A stretch of 64,000 nt of DNA, from assembly GCF_964656455.1 (NCBI RefSeq), contig NC_135718.1, forward strand, positions 23,572,449-23,636,448, in the 5' to 3' direction. The stretch is from Halichoerus grypus. Its lineage: Eukaryota; Chordata; Mammalia; Carnivora; Phocidae. Each line of letters begins with the position of its first letter. The stretch's first letter is position 1. The translations under genes were made by a program, and so were the position numbers. The notes under the pieces are model-generated. The model worked only from the letters and a program-made list of their open reading frames with translations, made no database searches and had not been told where the DNA came from. Shown piece by piece: positions 32,048 to 43,102 of this stretch.

Positions 32048-32510
32048 ACTGTATTAGTTTCCTGGGGCTGATGTAACAAATCACCACAAATCATGCTGCT
32101 TAAAACAACAGAAATTTATTCTTTACAGTTCTGGAAGGTTGAAGTCTGAAATTAAGGCATCAGCAGGTTCATGTTCCCTCTGAAGTCTCTAGAGAAGAAA
32201 TTTCCTTGCCTCTTCCCCACTTCTGTTGGTTGCTGGCAATCCATAGCCTTCCTTGGCTTGTAGTTACATTATTCCAATTTCTGCTTCCATCTTCATCTGG
32301 CATCTTCCCTCTGTGTGTGCTTATGTCTCTCGTGGCCTCCTTGTAAGGACACCAGACATTGGATTTAGGGCCCACCTTAATTCAGTATGACTTCTTCTTA
32401 ACTTGAGTACATGTGCAAAGACTCTATTACCAAATAAGGTCACATTCACAGGTATTTGGGGTTAGGATTTCAACCTATCTTATTGTGGGACACAAACCCA
32501 CAAAAAGTAT
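32048..32510 (-). mobile_element. MLT1-type MaLR LTR, nearly complete
   Basis: Antisense from TACTGTATTAGTTTCCTGGG through CTTAAAACAACAGAAATTTA, TTCTTTACAGTTCTGGAAGG, TTGCTGGCAATCCATAGCCT, CCTTGTAAGGACACCAGACA, GATTTAGGGCCCACCTTAAT, CCAAATAAGGTCACATTCAC and GGTATTTGGGGTTAGGATTT. About 460 bp keeps both LTR ends in order. AATAAATTTCTGTTGTTTTA on the minus strand provides the old poly(A) signal. It is a solo LTR with no coding body. Confidence 0.85.
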
Positions 32511-32919
32511 ATTTATGAACTAAATTAATGAACCAATATTGATACACTGTTATAACTAAGGTCCATCATTTATTCAGATTTCTTATGCCCTAATATTCTA
32601 AGATGGTCCTCTGTTGGAATTTCTGTGATGTTGTTTTCATTATCAGACTTGGGTTATAGGTGTTAGGAAGAAGACCACTGAATATTCTGGGGTGGGGGAA
32701 AGACCATATAATGTCTTATTAAGGATACATACTATCAACATGACATCACTATTAATGTTAACCTTGATCACTTGATTGAAATAGTGTTTGGTTTCTACAA
32801 CTATAAAGAAGGTACTCTTTTCCCCCGCTTCTATACTGTACTCTTTGGAAGGAAGTCACTATGCAAAGCAGCCCACACTTGAGTGGGGAGTTTTTCTCAC
32901 CTTTCATGCAAGAAATCTT
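32511..32919. other. Unique sequence, no gene seen
   Basis: No recognised repeat or exon. Confidence 0.4.
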
Positions 32920-33080
32920 CCAAATTTTCATCTGTAAATAGGGATAACAATACTAACTTACCAATTCAGAGTGGTGAGGTGAAGGTTTATGGATTAATTT
33001 ATGTAGAGTCCTAAGAACAATTACTTGTACAGAGTAATCACTCAATAAACATCAACAATTATTACCATTATTATCATTAT
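32920..33080 (+). mobile_element. MIR SINE, 3' half
   Basis: TTTTCATCTGTAAATAGGGA, TAACAATACTAACTTACCAA, TGTAGAGTCCTAAGAACAAT, TACAGAGTAATCACTCAATA and AACATCAACAATTATTACC match the MIR 3' half ('ctcatctgtaaaatggggataataatag…gctcaataaatgttggttattatta'). Confidence 0.75.
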
Positions 33081-33529
33081 TGAAACCCTCACCCTTTGCC
33101 TTCTATCGTAATAGATTTGTACCTGCCTGTCTTTCCTTTGATACAGTAATTTCCTTGCTTATAAATGCAACTCATTGTAATATTTCCATAATACCTAGCA
33201 ATGGCACTATATTTCAAAGTCAATGCTCAGCTATAAAATATGTTTATATATAAAAAATATAAACATATAGATATAATTACTTAATAAATCCCTTTCTTGT
33301 CCCTACCCTCTTTAGCTTGCTGTAGCTATTCTGAAAGAGTAAATCACATGGCTGACCTTGGATAGGTCATCACGCAGACTGAGGCAGCACTAGATGGGAG
33401 GGAGCCACTGTTCCAAAATATTCTGCAAATGCCCATTGTTTCATCATTATAATTTATCTCCTTAGTGCCCTAAGAATTTTCATCTTCAGTTTCCAAGTTC
33501 GCTTTAATAAGGATTTCTTGGCTGAATAA
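33081..33529. other. Unique AT-rich sequence, no gene seen
   Basis: Contains an AT-rich ATATAAAAAATATAAACATATA segment near 33246-33268. Nothing else recognised. Confidence 0.4.
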
Positions 33530-33637
33530 TCAGTCATAGGCACTCTGGGGATCATGAAGATGAGTTACAAATGGCCCTTGGTCCCTGCCCTCATTAACCT
33601 TACAATCTAATTGTGGAGACAGAAATAAATAACTCTA

Positions 33638-33830
33638 GGGGCACCTGGGTGGCTCAGTCGTTAAGCGTCTGCCTTCGTCTCAGGTCATGATACCAGGGTG
33701 CTGGGATCAAGCCCCACATCGGGCTCCCCGCTCAACAGGGAGTCTGCTTTTCCCTCTCCCACTCCCCTGCTTGTGTTCCCTGTCACACTGTCTCTCTCTC
33801 TGTCAAATAAATAAAATCTTAAAAAAAAAA
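33638..33830 (+). mobile_element. CAN SINE with 17-bp TSD
   Basis: Head GGGGCACCTGGGTGGCTCAG, then GCGTCTGCCTTCGTCTCAGG, CTGGGATCAAGCCCCACATC, CCCACTCCCCTGCTTGTGTT and CTCTCTCTCTGTCAAATAAA. TSDs AGAAATAAATAACTCTA (33621-33637) and AGAAATATATAATTCTA (33831-33847) match at 15 of 17 positions. It lies inside an L2. Confidence 0.96.
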
Positions 33831-34065
33831 AGAAATATATAATTCTAATGTGAGCCAGAACTGTCGCATAACTAAAGCTTTTTGACAATATGCAAAAGGG
33901 AGTAATTAATTCTGATCGTGATTATCACAGAAGACTTCACAAATTCGTAACATTTGAGTTGACCTTCGAAGAATAAGTAAAATTTCAACAAGTAGAGAGA
34001 ATATGAAAAGAAATCCTACCTTACAGAAACTGCATGAGCAGAAACATAAACATGAACCATGATAA

Positions 34066-34225
34066 GAGCAAATAATAGCTAGTATTTACTGATAAATCAT
34101 TAATAAATGTTCTAATAACTTTTAGGCCCTTACATGGTTAAATCACCTAATCATCACTAAAGAAATTCCGAAAGATCAATACTATTCATATGATTATTCC
34201 TTAAGAGAGTAATAAACGGTGACTT
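34066..34225 (-). mobile_element. MIR SINE fragment inside an L2
   Basis: CAAATAATAGCTAGTATTTA, CTGATAAATCATTAATAAAT, GTTCTAATAACTTTTAGGCC, TTAAATCACCTAATCATCAC and TCAATACTATTCATATGATT are in antisense MIR order ('aataatagctaacatttattgagcgc…'). It interrupts the surrounding L2. Confidence 0.6.
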
Positions 34226-34500
34226 GTTCTGACTATTCAATAGAATTTAGGGCATAGATGACAGGAGGTAAGACAGGGAAGATAGAGGGTAGGATGAGGC
34301 TGAAAGCTAAAGTGGAAACAGATTGTAAAGGGCTTTAAATGCCAGCTTATGAGGTCTGGGTTTTGGTTCTGAGGTCACTAAGGAGCCATAAAAAGATGAT
34401 GAGTGACTTCATATGTTCCAACTGGGTTGTATTGTGAAGAAGAAAAATCCAAGGTTGGTGGAGAGAAACATGTCAGGTTTAGGTACTATAAATAAATTTA

Positions 34501-35289
34501 GAGGAACATATTATATCACAAAGACCTGTTGAAAAGAAGACAAGGAAGGGAAAACTGAAAAGGTTTGTATTCTTATCACCTTAAGAATGAAATGAGCTCA
34601 ACACTCAACATTTAAGCAAGTAGAGCAAGTAGTGCAGAGGACCTACCCAACCTGGGGCTCACCTGCTTGCTGTTTTAGTCAAGGTGCTTTCTGCTTGTGT
34701 TACTATTATAATGGGGAGAACAAAATGAAGCTACCATGTTCTGAAGGAAGAACAATGTGTGGTTCAGTTCAAGCCGCCACAGGGGAAGGACTAGAGGAGT
34801 TTGGAAGGAGTTGGTACCTTAAAAATGAATAAGAAATATCCTTTAGGTGTGGCTTAAAAATAAAAATGAATATATTAAACATGATTAGGAAGTTCTTGGT
34901 ACTACAGACAAGTTGTGTCCTTTGCTGACTTGGTCATGGTCAGTTTATTTAACTACACCTCTGTAGGTCCGTGTGGCCTCATTTGTCCCCTGTGTCATGC
35001 CATTACACGTTAAACAAGTCGATAAGGTAGAGAAATCCATGAAGGATGCAGGGTGGAAGAATCACTAGTTAGAAAGCTCATTTGGGCAGTAACATGTAGA
35101 ATAGACTGAAGGAGAGGATGGCCAAGTAAAGAAAATTTGGAGTGTTAGTCACTTATAAGAGATTAATAAACCAATGAGATTTTAAAGTCATTTCTTTGTA
35201 ATTGTAGATATTACTGAAAGGAGTTTAGGCAATTTTCTCATTGCACTAGATAGACATAAATGTTTGATGTAGAAGACATCCCTTCTATT
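34501..35289. other. Unique sequence, no gene seen
   Basis: No repeat recognised. The GAGCAAGTAG pair near 34618-34632 is a small tandem duplication. Confidence 0.35.
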
Positions 35290-35455
35290 GAACAGCTAGT
35301 TCATTTATCTCCAGAACAGAGGGGAAACTGAGGCCCAGAGAGACAGATGGAATGTCAGGTCTGTAGGTAATGTAGTGGAAGATTTGGAACCAAAACCAGT
35401 TTTACGATTTCCAAACTAGCCTGCTTTCCAAAACACCAGGTTCACCAGCTATCAG
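35290..35455 (-). mobile_element. MIR SINE fragment
   Basis: ACAGAGGGGAAACTGAGGCC CAGAGAGA, then GATTTGGAACCAAAACCAGT and TAGCCTGCTTTCCAAA, in antisense MIR order. Confidence 0.65.
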
Positions 35456-35944
35456 TCTGGAGGTCTGTGTGCCAATTAGGGAAGAATGAGGCAGGAAGGA
35501 TCCAGGTACTTGAATAATGTGGAATCGAGACCCATAAAATAAATCAAAAGGAAGGGAGGAGATCACAGAAGATGAACTTGACTGACCTCACATTTTGTCA
35601 AGAGGTAGCCCCACTGAACCATCACTGAAACCAAGTTCAGCCTATGGGAAAGAATAAATGTAGATAGAATCATCTTTTTAAATAAAAACATATTTGTCTT
35701 GAGACCCTATCCTCTCCTAGCCACCAGGCATGGTCTAATATTTGAATTTTCTTTAAAGCCTTCTCTGAGCACCACTGATTTATATCCAGTCCCCTGAAGA
35801 AGAGTGAAATCTTCAGGGTGAACATTTTCCATAGATCAGACCTTAGAATCATTATCAAGATAAAAAACTATTCTGGACCAGTGTGCCACATATTATGTGG
35901 ATAAGTAGGACAAAGAGGTAGATAAAATGTCTGTATCCATGATG
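35456..35944. other. Unique sequence, no gene seen
   Basis: No recognised repeat or exon. Confidence 0.35.
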
Positions 35945-36090
35945 ATGATTTCTTTCTGTGTGAATTACAGATAGTTACATGACCTTTTTCTTTATCCATA
36001 AAATGCAAATGATGGTATAAACCTACTTTACTAGGCATTTATGAAGGCTTATGGCAACATGTTTCTAAAATTGAAAGCTCAATGTAAATA
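35945..36090 (+). mobile_element. MIR SINE fragment
   Basis: ATAGTTACATGACCTTTTTC, TTTATCCATAAAATGCAAAT, GATGGTATAAACCTACTTTA and TGAAAGCTCAATGTAAATAG resemble the MIR middle and 3' part. Confidence 0.55.
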
Positions 36091-36739
36091 GCATTGCGCC
36101 GTGAGTTATTAATGTGCTCCAAAGTTCTTTCTGTAGATACATTAAAACATCTTTAATTCACCCTCAATTGATTTAATCTTTGTAAGAATTTCAGCAGAAG
36201 CTAGGCTGATGATTGTTTTATACTATTTGTGTTATTTTGCATATAAACATTATATACAGTTTTCGTAGAAAAACTGCAAAATTAGAGCCAGACTGTGCAA
36301 AGTGGGAAGGGGTAGTGGTTAAACAGCGTCCCCATCTCTCTCTCCCTCCACCCCCACCGACACTGCCATTTATGAGCGGTTTTGCCCTGTATTTTAAGTG
36401 ACATCTCTGTGCCTGGATCAGTTTTTTTAATTCCTGAAAAGAGAAAATCACAGCAGCCCCTCCCCAAAGCTGTGCTGGGAATGAAAGTTCTCAGTTGCTG
36501 TAAGCTATAAAGTCCTGAGAATAATTCCTGGCTCAGAGTAAGTACTCAATAAACGTTAGTAACTGTTATTGCTACTTCTTTTTCTTACTGTAATGAGAGC
36601 CAATTTCTAGAAGTAAATTTCACATGTAATATATAAAGGATAACAATACAGTTTTAGAAATAAAAAAAATTAATTGGCACCTTTGAAGCCTTCTTCATCC
36701 CCCTGATTCCAGCCCTCTCTCTCCCAATGCCTGAGGGTA
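36091..36739. other. Mostly unique; short MIR tail at 36505-36580
   Basis: At 36505-36580, ATTCCTGGCTCAGAGTAAGT and ACTCAATAAACGTTAGTAAC match the MIR 3' end in plus orientation. A pyrimidine- and C-rich patch lies at 36332-36360. No gene seen. Confidence 0.5.
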
Positions 36740-38190
36740 AGGGGCTATTCTGAGTTTTGGATCTGTTGTCTCCTTGTTACACTCCTTAATAGTCTTTCTT
36801 AACCACATTTGGTGTGTCCCAAAGCAGCATTCTATGACTAAAATCATATTGATATACTCGGTCACCAGTCTCCTCTTCCCACCCCCCGCCCTATTGTTTT
36901 CCTTAAATCCATCTGTATTGATTTACAGAGGTGTAGACCATCCCTCCTCTCTGCCTTATGGTATTCCATCATATTCCATAGGAGACCCTTCAGATGGACA
37001 GTTTGATTGCTTCCAGTGTTTTGCTTCTTTTTTTCTCCTACATATGATGTTGCTATTAATATCCCAGTACACGTTTCCTTTTTACCAGTACAGAATTATT
37101 TCCAGGGTAAATTCCCGAGAGGATTGCTGTGCGGTAGCATATGTATCCAAACATGGACACTGGAATCACCTGGCATCGAAAGAGAGCACTGACCGTAGTT
37201 AGGCTTGAACAACAGTTAGAAATTGGAATTATCCCTGGGTGTCTGTGTGACTCAATCCATTAAGTTTCTGCCTTTGGCTCAAGTCATGATCCCAGGGTCA
37301 GCACTGGGCTCCCTGCTCAGCGGGGAGCCTGCTTCTCCTTCTCCCTCTGCCCCCTCCTCCCCGCTCATGCTCTCTCTCTCTCTCTCTCTCTCTCAAATAA
37401 ATACATATTGAAAAAAAGAAATTGGAACTATCCCAAGGAAAGCAGGAGATGTAGTCATGCCAACCCTTCTAGATAATGTCTTTCTAAAAACATTGCTTTC
37501 TAAAGTATTCCAATTTACACTTCTATCTGCAAGGTGCTTTTACTCTTAACCACACCTTGAATCAGCTTTGGTAAGTTAGTAAGATATACTTTTCTAGTAA
37601 CTTGCTGATTTTCTAGGCTTTCAAATTTACTGGAATAAAATTGTTTTAAAAAATCACCTTACATTTTATTCCATTCAATTATCTTTAGATATGCCCTTTT
37701 TTTAATTTCTGAAAAGAGAAAATCAGATTTTCTAATATTGTCTTCATGTCCAATTGTTTGGGGTTTTTTTGATCATTCACTTGCAAGAGATCAGTCCCTT
37801 GAGAGACAAACTGAAAATTTGACAAACATTTGTCTTTTTTTGATCTTCTCTATTGCAAGGCTATTTTTGAGGTTACTTGTTATTACTTATTTTCTTTTAC
37901 TTTCTTTCAATTCATTTTGTTTTTATTCCAACTTTGTAAATTTAGTGCTTGGCTTATTAATTTAAATGTATCTTCTTTTCCAAAATACAGATTTGAGTGT
38001 TTAAGCCTATAAATTTCTCTCTAAGAACTGCTTTAATTTTATCTCATGATATTTTTTAGGTAGAGAATTCTTATTATTGTTCAGTTCTGAATTATCTAAT
38101 TTATATTACTATTTTTTATTGGCTCATTAATTATTTAAGAATACCTTCTTTTAATTTTCAAAACTTTAGGGGCTCTACTACTATTTTTTA
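36740..38190 (-). mobile_element. Old L1M, antisense, split by a SINE
   Basis: Left part (36740-37180): TATGGTATTCCATCATATTC, GACAGTTTGATTGCTTCCAG, GATGTTGCTATTAATATCCC and TTATTTCCAGGGTAAATTCC, the antisense ORF2 end. Right part (about 37440-38190): TTGCTGATTTTCTAGGCTTT, AGCCTATAAATTTCTCTCTA, AGAACTGCTTTAATTTTATC and TCATTAATTATTTAAGAATA, antisense to more upstream ORF2. Order fits one very old element (L1ME age) holding the SINE at 37236-37416. The 142-codon plus-strand frame at 36774-37202 is chance. Confidence 0.75.
37236..37416 (+). mobile_element. CAN SINE with 18-bp TSD
   Basis: Head TGGGTGTCTGTGTGACTCAA, a decayed form of the usual CCTGGGTGGCTCAG. Then CTTTGGCTCAAGTCATGATC, CTCCCTGCTCAGCGGGGAGC, a (TC) run at 37363-37394 and an AAATAAATACATATTG tail. 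TSDs AGAAATTGGAATTATCCC (37218-37235) and AGAAATTGGAACTATCCC (37417-37434) match at 17 of 18. The body lacks about 10 bases of the GGGATCGAG section. Confidence 0.95.
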
Positions 38191-38234
38191 TTACTGATTT
38201 TTAATCAGTAATGATTACATTTTTCATTTTTTTT

Positions 38235-38810
38235 TTAACATACCACAATTTGGTGAGTCAGAAATTCAAAAAGGGCTCACAGGCAATTTTATGTTCCTAA
38301 CAGCTTCCCTGTGATCACTGGGGTCATCTAATGGCTAAGTTAGGGAACTGCCTTCATGTGCCTGATGCGTTGCCATAATGTTCATGAGTCTGGGTTCAGC
38401 CTGATCTCTATTTTCATGTAGTCTCAGAGCCTCTCCATGTGGTCTCTGCAGGAGCCTTGGGCTTATAGCATGGTGGTCTCAGGATAGTTGGACTTGTAAG
38501 GTGGCTCAGGGCTCTACAGACAAGTGCTCCAAGAGACCTCAAGTGCTCCAAGAGAATCTGTAAGACTTCTTATGACCTATTCTCAGAGGTCTAAGAACAT
38601 CACTTCTAGATTCTATTGGTCAAGAACCTCACTAATGTCAGCCTAAATTCAGGAGGGAAGGGATTAAATTCTGCCTCCTGAATCCAAGAGTAGCAAAGAA
38701 CTTTCGGCCATCCAAATTCTATCACACCTGTCACGGCATCCAACTCAAACTTCAAGACTTCTCAGAGACTTAGCATCAATACCATCAAATCTAATCATGA
38801 CTTTTCATTT
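38235..38810 (-). mobile_element. MaLR-type LTR, antisense
   Basis: ACCACAATTTGGTGAGTCAG AAATTC, AAGGGCTCACAGGCAATTTT, CATGGTGGTCTCAGGATAGT, GGACTTGTAAGGTGGCTCAG and AGGGCTCTACAGACAAGTGC, then TTCTATTGGTCAAGAACC, TCAGGAGGGAAGGGATTAAA and CTTTCGGCCATCCAAATTCT. This is the reverse complement of an old LTR with 'ctgacccacagaaattgtg' near its 3' end and 'gaccaatagaa' in the middle. A 16-base unit CAAGTGCTCCAAGAGA repeats at 38521-38536 and 38540-38555. Confidence 0.65.
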
Positions 38811-39989
38811 TCTGGTGAACAAACTAAAAAAGTAAGTCAGCTGATTCCCCCACACTGAAGATGCAGTGTGGCAGGTAGTAAATATAACCACAGAAAATGC
38901 TCCTCTTTGGGGAAAGGTAAGAATATGAGGCACAAAACAATCATGTGTCTAGTAATTCTGAAATCCTGCTGGGAAGATATTGTGAATTGGAAATGGGAGA
39001 ATTTCCTCCTTGTGGCTCCAGTTCTCTGCTCTGGGAGGGGTGCCTTGGCCAATTTTTCTTCATGGCTTCATCTTTAGATCGGTGTTTCCTGATTCCTCAT
39101 TTTTCATGATGACATTGACATGAATTTAGGAGAGCACGTCTACCTTCAAGACTTTATAGCTTTATAGAGTCTGTCCTTGCTCATGAAAATATGGTGGTCT
39201 ACAGGTGTTTTAACTCTTGATTAAATGTTTTTTTAGTCTGAGCTGGTTGGGGTGGGTTTTTTGTTGTTGTTGTTTTTGTTTTGTTTTGTTTTTTGTTTTT
39301 GGCAATGAAATCCCTCCAGCCCTTAGACGGCTTCTGGTCTATTACATTCCAAGTTCTTGTGCCAATAACAAAATCCCAAGTTCTTTCTTAAATTCCCAGA
39401 TAAGCTGTTTTTCCTTACTTCCTCATATCTTTGTTGAGTTTAGGGGTGGGTACTCATAGTGAGACTGAGTAGCTGACACTCTTAGGCCATACCATTAATC
39501 TGATATTTGCTGCAAGACTGGGTCTTAATAAGTATTTGTTGGACCAAGTTTCTGATCTACTGTCTATAAAGAGTAGGGTTGTTTGCTTGTTTGTTTGAAA
39601 TGTAAAAGTCCCAAATTTCTGCATTTTTTTATATTCTTTCGTATTTTTCCTTGCAAATATTTCCTGTGTTAATTTCTGTCTTAGAATACTTGGCCAAAAA
39701 AAAAAAAAAAAAAAGTAAGTTGCCAACAGACACTAAAGATTTGGTTAACTCCAATCCCTTCTTCCGCTGGAGCTTTCGATTCCATAAGCATATGATCTGC
39801 TTCCCAAGTGTCAAAACCTCAGTTGTACCAAATGTTCTGCTACTGTAGTGCATGGATCCAATCTTTATAGCCTCTGATATGTTTCCTCCCTGTTCATGGA
39901 ACAATCATTAAGCCAATGAGATCTACCTAAAGATCTCAATTTCTGTTAATACAGCATAAGTAATAGTAGGTACTGATATATGCAATTCC
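38811..39989. other. Unique sequence, no gene seen
   Basis: Simple sequence only: a GTT/GTTTT run at 39263-39301, and 19 A at 39696-39714 that is not preceded by a SINE body. Frames up to 91 codons have no motif. Confidence 0.4.
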
Positions 39990-40495
39990 AAATACCCCAA
40001 AGCTAAATACAACAAAGGTTTAGGTCTCTCTTATACCTCAGTCTAATGCAGGTCAGTCGGTAAGTAGACTTTGCTTCACTCAATCATTCAGAGATCCTGA
40101 GGTCTAAGAACATCACTTTTGGATTCTACTGGTCAGGAACGTCTTCTATGCCATGGATCTGCCATTCTCAATATTAGCCTTCATCGTCATCCTGATATAC
40201 TTTAGGTAACAGACGTATGTGTGTGTTTGGGGGCGTGGGTGGGTGAAGAATTTGGAGAGGGTACACCTAGTCATAACTGTCATGGGCTGGATGTGACACA
40301 TTCACTCACATTCCTCAGGCAAGGACTACACAGATCATCTCATCTAGATAGATACAAGAGGGTTTGGGAAATTTGGTTTAGCTGTGTTCTCAGAGAAAGG
40401 AAACAGGGTGGCGAACATCTAGCCAATCTCCACCACGAATTTGATGTGGGCATGTTAGTTGCTTATAGTAGAATAGTTCAGGGTACCAAGTCTGG
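39990..40495 (-). mobile_element. Old LTR-like interspersed repeat (tentative)
   Basis: CCCCAAAGCTAAATACAACA AAGG, ATGCAGGTCAGTCGG, TCACTCAATCATTCAGAGAT and CCATGGATCTGCCATTCTCA, then TTGGGAAATTTGGTTTAGC, read like an antisense old LTR. A 45-base segment (40099-40143) matches 38586-38630 at 40 of 45 positions, within another LTR. Strand and limits are uncertain. Confidence 0.35.
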
Positions 40496-40859
40496 CTCAT
40501 AGCTAAAAATGAAAATGTATTTTACTTTCATCATTCTTTAAATAGTCTGAAATTATAGTTTTGACTCCCTCACGAACTAATGGTTTCATAAACTTTTTTC
40601 TTTTTTTTTTTTTAAATCACCAGGTAGATTTTTTTCCTTTTCTTTTTATTAAATGATATTTTTATGTCATTGTGAGAAAAGAAAGTGACCTGTATGATTT
40701 ATGTTATTGGGAAATTAGGCCCACGTTTGGTCTAATATATGATCATTAAAAAATAAATATCACATGAACAATTGAAAACAAGGTAAATGAGAAAATGGGA
40801 AACTTAACAACCTCCAATTATTTTCCATCTCAGTTAAATTCAATTCAACCTCTCATAAA
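40496..40859. other. Unique AT-rich sequence, no gene seen
   Basis: A T run near 40600-40612; nothing else recognised. Confidence 0.4.
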
Positions 40860-41285
40860 GCTCTGAGTAACCCAGTCTCTGTTCACCTCCCCACACTCAT
40901 CTCAGCCATTTTCCTTCCGCTTAACCATGAAGTTCGAGCCACACTGACCCCGTTTATTCCTGCCTTGGCTCTTTGCACCTGCTGTTCCTGTTGTCTCTAG
41001 ATCTAGCCCCTGTTTGTCAGTTAGTTCTCACTCAAATGTCAGCCTCTGACAGCATCTCTTAGACCAACACTGGTGAACACATCACTGGCTTCATTCTTTC
41101 AGACCCTCCATCGCTGTCTGAAATTAAATTGTTAATTTGTTTGTACATTACTTGACCTCCCCAACTAAAATGTAATTCTGTGAGAGAGGGACTTTGCCTT
41201 TCTCCTTAAGGTTTTATTCCCCATGCTTACAAGAGTGCTGAGACTATAATAAACACTAAATACGTATCTCTTAAATGAATGAACA
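40860..41285 (+). mobile_element. L2 3' end
   Basis: Sense L2 3' region: TTGGCTCTTTGCACCTGCTG TTCC, GTTAGTTCTCACTCAAATGT, CAGCCTCTGACAGCATCTCT, TTAATTTGTTTGTACATTAC, AACTAAAATGTAATTCTGTG AGAGAGGGAC, ATAATAAACACTAAATACGT and TCTTAAATGAATGAAC. This matches L2 in order up to its ATGAATGA terminus. Confidence 0.85.
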
Positions 41286-41483
41286 TGAATTATCTCACTT
41301 TCTCATTCATGCCTAACTCTAAGATGCAGAGGTTATGAAGTTGAATCATTCAGAAATTGCTATTATTCCCTTTCTGCCCTTCCCTGTCTCTCCTGTGCCT
41401 CTCTCTCCTTTCCCCCTCCTTCCCTTCCTTATTTGGGAAGGTTTTTCATGTTTAGGTGAGTTGTGCATTCAAAAATATATATA

Positions 41484-41685
41484 TATTTTTTTTAAAGATT
41501 TTATTTATTTATTTGACAGAGAGATAGAGAGAGAGCACAAGTAGGCAGAGAGGCAGGCAGAGGGAGAGGGAGAAGCAGACTCTCCACTGAGCAGGGAGCC
41601 CGACGCGGGGCTCGATCCCAGGACCCTGGGATCATGACCTGAGCCGAAGGCAGCCGCTTAACTGACTGAGCCACCCAGGCGCCCC
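41484..41685 (-). mobile_element. CAN SINE, full length
   Basis: Minus strand: GGGGCGCCTGGGTGGCTCAG, TCAGTTAAGCGGCTGCCTTC, GGCTCAGGTCATGATCCCAG, GGATCGAGCCCCGCGTCGGG, then a CT-rich middle and AAATAAATAAATAAAATC. The flank CAAAAATATATA/T (41470-41481 and 41686-41697) supplies a 12-base TSD with one mismatch. Confidence 0.95.
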
Positions 41686-41697
41686 CAAAAATATATT

Positions 41698-42264
41698 TCT
41701 TAACATAAAACATTTGACTGGGATTTGGTGAATGACTTTCTTTATTCTTTATTTATGGTCCTATTTCCAAATTTTATCTTCCTATGTATTTTTATTTTTT
41801 ATTTTGGTAGGAGAATGGCAAGAAATGTCTCAGTTATAGTGAGTCATTTACTATGGTTTTCCAAAATTCTAGCAGAGGTTTTATCTGTGCCCTATCCTTC
41901 AAAAATGTTTTAAAAACAAAGAACAGTCTACATATGATCTTGGGGACAAATTGAAAGCTTTTTATGCAAATATATTTTTCAGGTGTTTTAGCCGCATTCA
42001 TTTACATGGACTTGAAATCAGTCTTAATCTCTTTATGGAAGCTGCACTCAAGAATCTTCCCTCCATAACATAATGCTGCATTTGCCTATGGTATTGGGTA
42101 AAAACAATTTGATTCCCCCTAAAACTGACTTTTAAATTCAAGTTTCTATATCCTTAATTATCTCCCTGGTTAGTTCAAGTGAATGTTTCGTTTTTATTAA
42201 TTAAATTAATATGATACTAAATCCAGTTCACTCAGCATAGTATCTTTCAGAGAAGAGAGAGCTA

Positions 42265-42266
<2 letters not shown>
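41698..42266. other. Unique AT-rich sequence, no gene seen
   Basis: No recognised repeat or exon. Confidence 0.4.

Positions 42267-42319
<53 letters not shown>
42267..42319. repeat. (GT)n microsatellite, 53 bp
   Basis: An uninterrupted GT run of about 26.5 units, likely length-polymorphic. Alternating purine-pyrimidine sequence of this length can take the Z-DNA form. The threonine-histidine run in the minus-strand frame is caused by it. Confidence 0.99.
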
Positions 42320-42320
<1 letters not shown>

Positions 42321-42849
42321 TGGAGGTGGTGTAAGAGCTTTTTAGAGTGAAGAAAATAAAAATGAATCCAAACTATGAGCTGTGCTTTGTAAACATGTCT
42401 CATGAGCAAAGGCTGATGGCCCAGGGACATTATCTCGTTATTCTGGTCCCTCAGGAAACAGCAGGATTATTTTCAGGATAGTCTGTGCACAAAGGACCAT
42501 GTACTGCCTTCAAACTGATGCTCATTAGGAACGAAAAGTGCCAAAGCAGTTTATGTATATCCCAAACCATGTCCTGGTTGGTCCCGATTGCTCTGTCCCA
42601 GGCACACTCTCTTGAATTCTGGGAAAAGGTCAGAATACAAGCTCCCATGTGTTGCTCATAAAAAGCACCTCAGCTTAAGGAGTTGGTGGGTTGGGAGCTC
42701 CTACAGGATCTTTGTAGAACTCTCCTGCTTTCTGGAGAGAAGAGCTATTCAATAAGTGAGTGATTTCCTCTCATACCTATCCTGTGAAAAGTAATTAGGG
42801 AAGGGAGCTGGTCAGCTAGTACATAATTCAAATTTGAACAAAATAACAA
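42320..42849. other. Unique sequence, no gene seen
   Basis: No recognised repeat or exon. Confidence 0.4.
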
Positions 42850-43085
42850 CCATTACTTTTAATACTAAGTGCTTAACTCTGTTCCTGACTCAGTGCTAGG
42901 AGTTTTAAACTCTTTAACTCCCTAATTCCCTATGAGGAATCTCTGGGGCTAAGTACTATTATTACCCCCGTTTTATACAAGGAAACTAAAGCTTAGGAAG
43001 GTTAAATCACTTGCCCAAGTTTGTGTTGTTATTAAGTTGAAGCTCAAGATTCAGAAATCGGCAGCATAACTCCAGGGACCATGCT
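42850..43085 (-). mobile_element. MIR SINE, near full length
   Basis: Antisense: TTAATACTAAGTGCTTAACT, CTGACTCAGTGCTAGGAGTT, CTCTTTAACTCCCTAATTCC, CTATGAGGAATCTCTGGGGC, AAGTACTATTATTACCCCCG, TTTTATACAAGGAAACTAAA and AAATCACTTGCCCAAGTTTG. Confidence 0.85.
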
Positions 43086-43102
43086 TTTAAATGAGCAGTA
43101 AT

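Larger units (their letters stand above)
33530..34500 (-). mobile_element. L2 remnant, broken by a SINE and a MIR
   Basis: Pieces in antisense order: CACTCTGGGGATCATGAAGA with CCCTGCCCTCATTAACCTTA (33530-33637); after the SINE, TTTGAGTTGACCTTCGAAGA, ATAAGTAAAATTTCAACAAG and AACTGCATGAGCAGAAACAT (33850-34065); after the MIR, GATTGTAAAGGGCTTTAAAT, CTGGGTTTTGGTTCTGAGGT and AACTGGGTTGTATTGTGAAG (34260-34500). The order is right for one L2 split by two insertions of different age. Confidence 0.75.

Noticed and set aside
36774..37202. 142-codon plus-strand frame
   Set aside because: Antisense to an old L1 ORF2; no independent motif.
39696..39714. Poly(A) run as the tail of a processed pseudogene
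   Set aside because: No recognisable gene body or flanking duplication upstream of the 19 A.
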